Assembly: GCA_014925825.1 (NCBI GenBank)
Contig: JACGCK010000093.1
Coordinates: forward strand, 115,925-179,924
Reading direction: 5' to 3'
Source of the DNA: Pholiota molesta
Lineage: Eukaryota; Basidiomycota; Agaricomycetes; Agaricales; Strophariaceae
DNA length: 64,000 nucleotides
Part shown: piece after piece, positions 55,212 to 64,000 of the stretch
Layout: the number at the start of each line of letters is the position of its first letter
How positions within the stretch are numbered: the first letter of the stretch is position 1
Made by a program: the position numbers and the translations under genes
Notes under the pieces: generated by a model
Seen by the model: only the letters and a program-made list of their open reading frames with translations
Databases searched by the model: none
Told to the model about the DNA's origin: nothing

Positions 55212-56079
55212 CTTGAACTCCTACCTGGAGTTTCTTCGCCTGCATAACATTCCTCTGGAACCTACGAAAGACACCCTCTCCCTGTACACGGTCTGGATGT
55301 GCCATCACATCCAGCCGGATTCTGTTGACTCCTACCTCTCTGGCATTTGCCAGCAACTCGAGCCCTTCTTCCTGACATCCGCGCGAATCGCAAGTCCGAG
55401 TTGGTCGCACGGACACTGCAGGGGTGCATGCGCCTTCGAAATTCACCCACCGTGCGGAAACGCGCACTCACGCTGGATGACCTGGAGCTTGTGGTCCATC
55501 ACTACGAAGACTCACCGCATCTCGACGACAAGCTGTTCGTCGCCATGCTCTTGACGGGATTTTTGGCCTACTGCGCCTTGGTGAGATGGCCTTCCCAGAT
55601 GACCGCACCCTCAGGAACTGGCGAAAGGTCACCCGGCGCACCTCTGTTAACATTTCGGCCGACCTCTACTCCTTCATGCTACCCGCCCACAAAGCGGATC
55701 CTTTCTTCGAAGGAAATCGCATCGTTATTCGTGCGCGTCAGGTTCGCCTCAACCCGCTCGTTCACTTTCGCACGTACTTGCGGGCACGCGACGCCGCCTT
55801 TCCCTTGGCGTCTCCCTTGTGGCTGACAGCAGCTGGTACCATCCCACGCGCTCCTTCTTCATCAGTCGCTTGCGCCGCCACTTCACCAACGATATTGCCG
55901 GTCACTCAATGCGGGCAGGCGGCGCCACTTCTCTGGCCGAAAACGGTACTCCACCTTCCATAATCCAGGCCATGGGACGATGGGCCGGAGATAGCTTCCA
56001 GTTGTATATTCGCAAAAATCCTGTGTTAGTCCAAGCATTGCTATTCGCTCGGACGGCCGGAGATTCCGCCAGGCAGTGA
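55159..56079 (+). pseudogene. Tyrosine recombinase, 5'-truncated
   Basis: Clear recombinase sequence starts at about 55210 (SALNSYLEFLRLHNIP), just beyond the KDZ end; the N-terminal part is missing. The catalytic domain follows: RLGEMAF with the first Arg, the LPAHKAD segment, HSMRAGG with the His-x-x-Arg box, MGRWAGDSF, and YIRKNP with the probable Tyr nucleophile, ending at 56079. Three single-base losses break the frame, each in a short homopolymer: CC at 55371-55372, T5 at 55560-55564 and CCC at 55843-55845. Such enzymes belong to Crypton or Ngaro/DIRS elements; the split repeat downstream favours a Ngaro-like retroelement. Truncation is real if the KDZ element inserted here; the frame breaks may be base-call errors. 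Confidence 0.82.
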
Positions 56080-56342
56080 GCTGTGATTCCTCGCCTTCGT
56101 CTTGAGTTTTCTCTGTATACTTTTCCTCTTCTTTAACCCCACTCCGTTCTTCTTTTTAATCTCTTTGTATGATTGTCCTTCCTAATCCTGATCTCCTTTC
56201 ATTTGCTGCAACCCAACTCCGTCCATTTTTTCCCTTCTCCTTCTCTTCCCTTTTGTTCTGCTTATTGTTTCTTTCCTTCCGCTCCTCACATCGCAGCTGA
56301 GCTGCTCATCACAAAAAAAAAAAAAAAAAAAAGGTCATTTTA
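56080..56342. other. Pyrimidine-rich 3' region of the recombinase element
   Basis: T- and C-rich sequence ending in an A-run of about 20 bases (about 56312-56332), followed shortly by the first split repeat. No gene. Confidence 0.5.
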
Positions 56343-56463
56343 GCTGTACCTCGTCGTCTTTCACAATAAATCCTCATGTTTTTCGGGCGCCCGGCTGGCC
56401 ACCAGCCGCCGAGCGCCTAAACCCGCTACATTCCGCAATGCGTGATCCATGCCTCGTAAACAT
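56343..56463 (+). repeat. Split direct repeat, copy 1 (B1-like)
   Basis: About 121 bp from GCTGTACCTCGTCGTC to CTCGTAAACATT, repeated at 56743-56862 with a one-base difference (GGGCGCCC versus GGCGCCC). The hairpin GGCTGGCCACCAGCC-like segment lies inside. In Ngaro elements two B repeats flank the A2 repeat downstream of the recombinase, and this copy has that position. Confidence 0.8.
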
Positions 56464-56742
56464 TGTCGAGCTTAAGTCTGAACTTACCCAAGTCCAATGT
56501 GAACGTCTTAGGCCTCTGGTACGCACTGACACTATCCCTGTCACGTGCCTGTGAGCAGTGAGAGAATCGCGGCCGTTCTGCCCAGAAGGCGAACCGTGCG
56601 CCGGGTCATCGATATTCCCTTGAGACTGTAAATTTTACCAAAGGGGAGCTACGCTCCTCAGACTCTTCCTCTTCACTACTCGCAGTACCAGAGGCCTCTT
56701 TGCATTTACCCACCCACCTCTTCCCCGTTTGTTTTGCTTAGC
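56464..56742 (+). repeat. Segment between the split repeats (A2-like)
   Basis: 279 bp enclosed by the two 121-bp copies. In the Ngaro arrangement this would be A2, identical to a lost A1 at the 5' end of the element. The 5' end is absent from the window, so this cannot be tested here. Confidence 0.45.
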
Positions 56743-56862
56743 GCTGTACCTCGTCGTCTTTCACAATAAATCCTCATGTTTTTCGGCGCCCGGCTGGCCA
56801 CCAGCCGCCGAGCGCCTAAACCCGCTACATTCCGCAATGCGTGATCCATGCCTCGTAAACAT
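56743..56862 (+). repeat. Split direct repeat, copy 2 (B2-like)
   Basis: Second copy of 56343-56463. Its end at about 56862 would be the 3' boundary of the recombinase element. Confidence 0.8.
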
Positions 56863-58740
56863 TGGATGAGTACGGGTTCGATTGGTATTTCTCGATTTCC
56901 CCTTAAGGATATTCGGCAATCACGGCCGTCCCGTGATGAATATAAAATAACCCCATCATCCTCATCCCGCCATGGCCGTTATATCTCTCCGAGAGACCGG
57001 TTGGCCCGTCTGAAGGCGGCCAACCCCAGCAGCCGACGTTCTGAGTTTGAACATAGCAGCGATCCAGCGGTATGGAGTCTGTGGAGGTGCCCCCGCCCAA
57101 AAGCTCAAGAAATACAATATGTTCTGTAGCACATGGTTTTTCAAAATATATTCCAGATAATTAACGAGCAGTGGCTGGCGTCGCTGAAGGTATAAGTTCT
57201 CTTCACATTTTGCCGGCATGTACGTGCCATGATTTTATTAGCACTGCTTTTTCCAATGGGTACATTTTCCAAACATTTTCAAGCTTGAGGAGGTATACTA
57301 GAAAAAAAATTCCAATGACAACAACAATGCAGATCTGATGAATACTCTATTTATTGTGGAATCTTAGAGGTAGAGCCATCCATAGCGCAAACTGTAGGCC
57401 ATAAGATTATGTATTTGGGCTACTACCAAGGGACCAGGTGCGTTGGTGCCGAACTCGGGAGACTCGATGGCTTAGCGGCCAAGATAATCTACATACCATA
57501 GGCAGGCCGGAGACGGGCGGTGTCATCCCTAGATGCGGCCGTAAAATGGACCGTGTTCCACTATCTAATCATATATACTCTATCTAATCATGTATACACT
57601 GATGGGAAAGGGCAGGATCACTACGCGAGTCTAAGCGACGTAAGCGAGAAATACCAATCGAACGATACCTCCTGATAAAATGGGTCCTTTGCGCCAGCCG
57701 GTCTACGCCGACGCTGAGTTAGGCGCTGGTTGTTTTTAGCACACGGTTGCTGACATCTTTCCCCCGAGTCCATCGCGTTCGCGCGGAATGCGATGCTTTG
57801 CTTCGCTGTGTATACTGATTGCGGATGTCTATCTCATCTATCTATCTATCTTAGTTTTTGTTGACTTGCGATGAACAATCGATGAGCCTTCTGATGGCCT
57901 CCGAAGAAAATACACTTCAAACAAGATGCGCCGCCCATTTCGCGTCTTCGTTGTTGGTGAAACTTGTTGATCATGACGAGATCCGAAAAAAAATGCCACC
58001 ACATCTTATATATCAGGCCATCAAACGTAAGCCGCAGCGCACATGCCATTCGAAAATTTGGGCGCCAAAAAATTTTCCTTCAGCGTGATATATGAACCAG
58101 AGTCGCAGTAGTTTTCATCCGTGGTGTTCAACTTGCACTCCATGGAACCCCAATTGACTTGTAGCATGCATACATGGGGCATACCCGGTGGAGCCCCCAT
58201 CCCAAGTACCTGCACTTGCCTGCAGTATACCAGCACGTCCGAGGCTGAGCGCGCTTTGCATATCCTGCTTACCCAGCAATGGCACCGAGGGCCGAGCGTG
58301 TACGTTTCCCAGACGTTTCCCCACTCAACACACACCATGAGGCGGCGCATCAAAACGTCAAAACCTGACGTCCAATCTTCCCATGTGCGCCTCCAAACCA
58401 GGTTCTCTTTCCCAACAGTACGCTTCTTGCGCGCGCGCGGATGCGGGACCGCGCATCAACGACTGACATCGCTCCGGCCGGCCAGGGATTGAAGAAAAAA
58501 ATAGATTTTGCGAAAAAAGCGAAAAAGACTATATGATCCGAAGTAAACATGTATAGAGCTAGGGTATTTACAGTACCTGGATATGCACACGCCACGAAAT
58601 TAGGACATACGTGATAAGTAGCATGATGCGTGAAGAGGGTGGAAGAGCATGGTAAACGAAACTGTGACGGACAGAGTAATGGCCAAGTAATGGCCCAAGA
58701 AAGGCGGAGAACGAACGTCCAAGTCTAAGTATAAACCAAC
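56863..58740. other. Region without recognised genes
   Basis: About 1.9 kb between the recombinase element and VPS1. Short frames exist on both strands (for example 56848-57129 and 58121-58492) but none resembles a family or shows supported splicing. A (CTAT)n run lies near 57837-57850. Confidence 0.5.
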
Positions 58741-61506
58741 TTAGACACCAGAGACGATCCTAGATAACAAAAACCGCGTCAGCATCACATCACACACAGG
58801 ACACAAATATACGCCTGCCATCCCATAGCAAAGCCAGGCATATAAAAAAAAAGAAAGACGTACTCTTCCGCCTTGTTCAGGGCCGCCACCATAGTCTGCA
58901 GTTCCTTCCTCCGGGACACGACAAACTCGCTCTCCTTCAACAGCTCGTCGAGCACGTCGGCCTTGTACAGCTCCTGCAGCAGCTCCTGCTGCAAGTTCTC
59001 CTTCGAGAAGTTGACGAGCGTCAGCGAGATCGCCTTGGGCACCATGTCGATCATCTCGCGCTTCACGATGTTGAAGTACGAATGGATGAGCAGCTCTGAT
59101 GACGAAACAAACAACAAGATTGGCGAATTAAAAACTTGGTTCACGCATGAAGATGGAATTACGCACTGATAACTTCCGTCTCCATCGTTTCTCTCTCGTT
59201 GAGCGCGCTCTGCGGGCGGATGTTAGTGGGAGGCGCTTCCATCGCCGCAGCGCCCTTCTTCTTGGGCCCGTCTTCGGCGCGAAGAACGACCCAAAGAAAC
59301 CAGCATCTTGCTTCGCGTCGACGTCCAGGTCCTTGTTGTTGTTGACAGCCGACCGCGGGTTCTTGGGATCAACTGCGGGTGTAGGCGCTTTGTTCGCATT
59401 CAGTCGTTCAGTCACGATCGCGGTCGCCTGTGCGTCGTGGTCATATTGAGTCAGGGAATTAATGTGCTACGACCCCAATATGTAACGTACCTTATGTCCG
59501 CCAATGAAATCAGGATGGCTTGTGTTCACGTAACAAGCTTGCATACTAAAGAACACGTATTAGCATGACACATTTGAGAACTCAACATATACGTACGCAA
59601 CCATATCTTGGACCAACTTCAACGTGGGGTCATTGCATTCTTGAAGAAGTTGACGACGACAGAGTTGAAGCGTTCTCGTAGGGCAGGGTATCGCCGGAAT
59701 GCTTGCTATAGAAAGATGAGTCGCATGCATAGAGACCCAAAAGATGCAGATACGTACCACTTTGGCGAGGAGTTGACCAAGAATCCGGATGAGCTCATCA
59801 TACACCAATGACAGCACTTGACACTTGGGTCTTCCAGACGCTTAATCTGCTGCTTCACGATAACTCGAAAGCCGCTGTGCCAACGAAGAGCGCTGGCGTA
59901 GAACCCTGAGGTAAAGATATTAGAATTGTACAAACCTTTGAACGCGCCGCGGGTTCATCGGAAAACTCACGGAAGAGTTGTACAACATGATTCGAATATC
60001 ACCATCCTTGACTTGATCGAAAGGATCAATGGTTTTGACTCCATTATTGAATAGCTCGTGGAAAACGAATGAAATCCTGGCTCCTCCAGAAAGTTCGTTC
60101 AGAGAAAGGTCGTTGTTGTTACCGTCAATGGTGTTTCGGAATTCAGAGGTGAATTCACTGATGACTGAAATAACGATGCTGGAAGAGTTGACGTCACCCA
60201 AGCCTCCCCGAGAGCAAGCAATTCAGCGTTGTACTGGGCGAGATTCTTCGAAATGCGGGCTTTGATGTCAGGTAGCGTTGCACGGATGTGGTGCATAAGG
60301 ATCTAGATGAAAGTTCAATTTCAGATGATGAATAAGTAAAAGAAGGTATTCACCATGTTGAGTTTCCTGGCCAGGAATGGGGTACCACAGAAGGTGGCTT
60401 TGCTCCTATATGAAGGATGGTTCTCGAAGAACTCGCGTTCGTTATCAAGCGCAGAGCTGATGGGCTTGTTCTGCTCTATGTCTCGTTGGCCTCTGTTGAC
60501 AACTGGAACATATCCAAGTCGTAGAGGAATAATTCGTCCAGCCAGAATGTCGACGACATCTGTTCCCTTATCCCTATTTCCAACAGCGTTTAGTATAAGA
60601 ACCAAAGTAGAGCCAAGCACACCGATATGAATACGTACATGAGATCGACTTTCGTTAGAACACCAATTGTCCTTGTGCCCTCTGGATCCACTTCACGGGC
60701 CATCTTCAACCCGTCCGAATTTGCCAGATCCGTGTTGGCCGCTGTGACAGCAAGGATGATACAGGCCGGCTTCGAGATATACTTGACTAACATGTCCCGG
60801 ATCTGTTTCTCGATATCGCGGGGTTGGTCTCCGACAGGAACTTTGGTCAGCCCAGGAAGATCGACAAGGGTCAGCGTAAGAACGTTGGAGAGTATATGCG
60901 GAGGTTGATAGGTTGTGGCGAGATGCCTGCGTTCTTGCCCGTCTTGGCCTCTGTATCCCGCACGATTTCATCACGGATTTTGTGGAAGTCGTAGAATTTC
61001 TCTCCGGGAAGATGCAGGAACTCGCCCCACTCATCTGCGTTGGCGGCTTTGTCGGTCGTTTTGTCTACCCCATTGGCTGATAGTGGGAGTGTTAATATGA
61101 GGATGATAATGACTCTAGATTTGCTTACTACCGGTGTTTCCAGCGCTTCTATTGATAAGTTGGAGAACCTATATGGTTATCAGTAAAAGCTCTCTGTGCA
61201 GTATATATATCATACCAATGGACGCCGCGTCACGATACCAGTACCACGAGGCAGGAAATCTCGACCGACGATGTTCTGTGAACAAAGTCGTACAATCCGT
61301 CAGGACATTCATAGCCAATCTTCAAGCAGAAACGCACCTCTAGCACACTACTCTTCCACTGCTCTGACTGCCCAATACACAGATTTGGGGCAAATCTATA
61401 CCTGCCTGCCCCCTGGACCCGACCCAAGCGATGTAAAGACATCCTGAAGCTTGTTGATAACACCGACGATCTCTGTGCCGAGGCCGGCTGAACTTGTGGT
61501 AGCCAT
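58741..61506 (-). CDS. VPS1: Dynamin-family GTPase, Vps1 type
   Basis: Starts [22 protein letters not shown] at 61506; the last exon is 58741-58759, ending AEEIVSGV. Dynamin features are in order: G1 loop GSQSSGKSS split over a frame break, [52 protein letters not shown] (G3), TKVDLMDKGTD (G4), the stalk block [20 protein letters not shown], and a C-terminal GED-like block [18 protein letters not shown]. There is no PH or proline-rich domain, as in Vps1. It acts in vacuolar and endosomal membrane fission and peroxisome division. At least seven single-base losses break the frame, mostly in homopolymers, for example at C5 61409-61413, TT 61354-61355, TT 60886-60887, C4 60206-60209 and near 59864. 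All are losses of one base, none a substitution stop, which favours consensus error over a pseudogene. Confidence 0.88.
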
Positions 61507-62557
61507 GTTCTAGTTGTTCGTGAAAGAAATGAGAGGAAAGTGCAGGACGGTGCCAGTGGTATTAAAGGAAGGAAATGCGGCAGAGGGGTCGCGGCGCAGT
61601 GCAGCTGTGTACTGCGGACGCCCGAGCCAAACAACCGATAATCAAGCCACATTGACTCGCCTCCACTGCGCACCCCGTCTCCCTTGCGCTATTCAATACA
61701 CATCTTTTGTCAACCCATCCTCTTCACCTGATCCATTTCTTGACCCACAACTGTTGTAGACTTCCGCAAATTGACGTGGCCAGGACGTGGCTACTTGAAA
61801 TCCGTGATAAGTATTCGGACTGCGGAGACCGTTTATGTCACTTGCAGACGCTCCTACCGTACAAAGTCCATGCGACAGGAGCAATGGATCTAATGAAATT
61901 TTGATCCCTCTTTTATTCTTGTTCATATAGCCAATGACGACTCCCTCTTCGGCGAACGCTTCACCTTCTATTTGTCAAAAACGTATCTTGCGGTACTCGC
62001 TTGGTACTCGCTTTCGTGCCAGCGAGGAACTATGTATGATCTTTCATTTCCTTGGAAAGTGTGCCCTAGCACCCTCCCAGCACCTACAGAACCTCCCTTC
62101 AGCAATACCTCAACCTTCTTTCCCAAACTCCGATTCTCGAAAGGACGTCATCCCATCACCGTCACATGGTGAATCCAATATGAAGCTTCAAGTGCCACGG
62201 CAAATGGGCCGGGCAAATAAAAAATTGAAGCTGCAGCTGAGCTGCCAAAGAGCTGCAGAAGAAGACAAATTCCGAGCCCTGTGACATCCATCATATATGC
62301 ACCACCATATGTAAGCCCGCAACTCGTGCCCCGTCCTCGCGCCCTCTCTATATGTTCCCCTCCAAGTCGGCCAACTTTCCGCATCCTCTGGATATATAAC
62401 ACCAGATACCATCTAGCCCGCAGGCCGCGGTCGGTCCGGCGAATTCCTCCACCTCTTATAAAAAGTCCAGGAACCGCGCACCTTCCGCCGAACGCGCACC
62501 CTCAACCCCCTCTCTTCCAGAGGTAGCTCGTACGCTGACCAGACACACCCAACCACG
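61507..62557. other. Intergenic region between divergent VPS1 and the hydrolase gene
   Basis: About 1.05 kb holding both promoters. A 116-codon frame at 61934-62284 has no family resemblance and is not called. The hydrolase promoter has a TATA box (next entry). Confidence 0.5.
62457..62464 (+). promoter_or_regulatory. TATA box of the hydrolase gene
   Basis: TATAAAAA lies about 95-100 bp before the ATG at 62558, a normal distance for a fungal core promoter with a short leader. Confidence 0.5.
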
Positions 62558-64000
62558 ATGCCGCGCACCCTCCGCTTCGCCGCGCTCCTCCTCTCCCTAA
62601 AGCTGTCCGCGCTGGCCTTCGCAGCGTCCGCCCCGGCCGAGCTCTTCTCTCCCTTGGTGCCCGCCAAAGTCGCCGCCGCCTTCGGGCCCTCCCCACCCCA
62701 ATCCAATACCCGCAATACACCGACACCACCGCAGGAAAATGGCTGTTCTTCTCTCCGGATACATGGACGTCGGGCTTCTTCCCGTCACCGGATACGCGCT
62801 GAACACGCGGAAGACGCTGTGCGGCGCGACGTCTGCGAACGGGCTGGGGCAAGCGGATTGGCTGGACCTCGGACGGGCCGCGAGCAACGGCCTGCTGGAC
62901 CTGGATGCGAACCATGGCATCGGGCACGATGTGGGGTTCATTAGCTTCCCGTTCGTGGAAGAGCTGCTGGTGTGCGTAACGTTCGGAGGTTTAGATGACA
63001 TTCTCGTTTACGGTTTATTATTAGAAACCCCACGAACCAGACCGCGATCGACGCGATCAACCGTTTTGCGACGATGCTCGCGGCGCGCTTCAATCCAGTC
63101 GTTGGCTGCACCAGAAGCTGGGACACGACTGATCCTACAGATTTTCAGGTATGCTGGTGGTGAAGGCATTAAACTTGTCGCCTGCTGACGAGCTGCAGGT
63201 CATCATCGACAACATGATGAATCTCGAAGTCCTTTTCCAATCCGCCGATCTAACTGGCAATGCGACACTCCGAAACATCGCAACTACCCATGCAGATACC
63301 ACGATGAAGAACCACATCCGGACGGATGGTCAGTCTGGAACTGCCTTCTATGAGCATCTATTCTGGGATCGCTAATTTTGAATAACATTAACTTCTTTAC
63401 AGGGTCCACATGGCATGTCGTTGAATACAATTCCACCACGGGTGTCGTCATCAGGAAAAGGACAGCCCAAGGATATGCTGACAACAGCACCTGGTCGCGA
63501 GGACAGGCGTGGGGCATCTATGGATTTGCAAACAGTATGTCTATCTCTCTGATAGATTTTCAATGGGCAACAACAAATCATTCGTCTGCAGTGTACAAAC
63601 GGACAAACAACACGAACTATCTGGCTACTTCACGCAGACTAGCGACGTATTTCCTGGCCAACCTGCCATCGGATGGCATCGTACCTTGGTCAGCCTTCTT
63701 TCTTTCTGTCAGACGCTCGCAACTTTCACTTACTGGCGCAAACATCCACAGGGACTTCAACGCCCCTCTGACGCCCCCGCCGCGTCCCGCGACTCGTCCG
63801 CCGCCACCATCGCCGCCAACGGGCTGTTGCTGCTCGCACAGCAGGAAACCACAGCCGCCGCGAGGCAGATGTGGACGAACAGTGCGCTCCAGATCCTGAG
63901 CAACATCACGACGCTTGCGTGGAGACCCTCCTGGCAGAGCCTGCTGTCGAACGGGACCGTCAACGAGCCGGTGGGTAATCTGCTGACGGGTATTGTCTAT
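62558..64000 (+). CDS. Secreted glycoside hydrolase, GH88 / unsaturated glucuronyl hydrolase-like, partial
   Basis: Starts MPRTLRFAALLLSLKLSALA, a signal peptide cleaved near ALAFAASA. Exons then read KWLFFSPDTWTSGFFP, YALNTRKTLCG, GHDVGFISFPFVEELL, an intron at about 62973-63022, NRFATMLAARFNPVVGC, RSWDTTDPTDFQ, IIDNMMNLEVLFQSADLTGN, HADTTMKNHIR, TWHVVEYNSTTG, TWSRGQAWGIYGF and later helices. The RSWD, DNMMNLE and TWSRGQAW blocks are typical of the six-hairpin fold; the Asp residues in them are candidates for catalysis. These enzymes release unsaturated uronic acids from lyase products of cell-wall polysaccharides. Three single-base losses break the frame, in C-runs at 62687-62689, 62781-62783 and 63763-63766. 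The gene runs off the window end. The exact substrate is not assignable. Confidence 0.78.

Noticed and set aside
61934..62284. 116-codon plus-strand frame upstream of the hydrolase
   Set aside because: No recognisable domain or splice-supported extension; it lies in the divergent promoter region.

Overview
The window is nuclear DNA of a filamentous basidiomycete, most likely an Agaricomycete mushroom. Short GT-AG introns (about 50-70 bp), a KDZ transposase with its CxC2 cysteine cluster, a chromodomain Ty3/gypsy element and several mushroom-typical transposon-linked gene families point that way; this is an inference from families, not from a database search. There are no rRNA genes, CRISPR arrays or convincing tRNA genes.

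Layout. (1) 592-28208 is one 27.6-kb LTR retrotransposon (element A) with 368-bp LTRs that look identical and a perfect 5-bp target duplication GAAGC. It is a chromovirus with gag-protease-RT-RNase H-integrase-chromodomain plus a separate 979-codon third ORF with SR-rich and RRM-like parts. Two other elements sit inside it. Element B (5670-11331, minus strand, TSD GGCGA) is a non-coding LTR element with the same primer-binding site and a nine-unit tandem array of about 328 bp. Element C (11633-20930) is a DNA element with inverted ends full of GATATATC palindromes, and it carries an XPG/GEN1-like nuclease gene. (2) 28251-41763 is host DNA: an unknown 255-aa gene, an eIF4G-like gene with duplicated modules, an alpha-arrestin, RER1 (with 10-nt and 6-nt exons) and a glycerate-kinase-like P-loop kinase. 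(3) 41803-55211 is a 13.4-kb KDZ DNA transposon with terminal inverted repeats of about 1.3-1.4 kb; it holds the transposase and four other genes, including a viroplasmin-like gene and a homeodomain-like 'WFNNH' gene. (4) 55159-56862 is a 5'-truncated tyrosine-recombinase element with a split direct repeat, resembling the 3' end of a Ngaro/DIRS retroelement. (5) 58741-64000 holds VPS1 (dynamin) and the 5' part of a secreted GH88-like hydrolase.

How things fit together. Elements A and B share PBS, PPT and LTR termini, so B is probably mobilised by A-type proteins. Removing B and C restores the A polyprotein reading frame at both junctions. Elements A and the KDZ transposon each begin or end about 40 bp downstream of a host stop codon. 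The conserved genes right of about 55 kb contain many single-base losses, nearly all in homopolymers, which looks more like consensus error than gene decay. Exon coordinates for the host genes were derived by hand from splice sites and checked by reading-frame arithmetic where stated.
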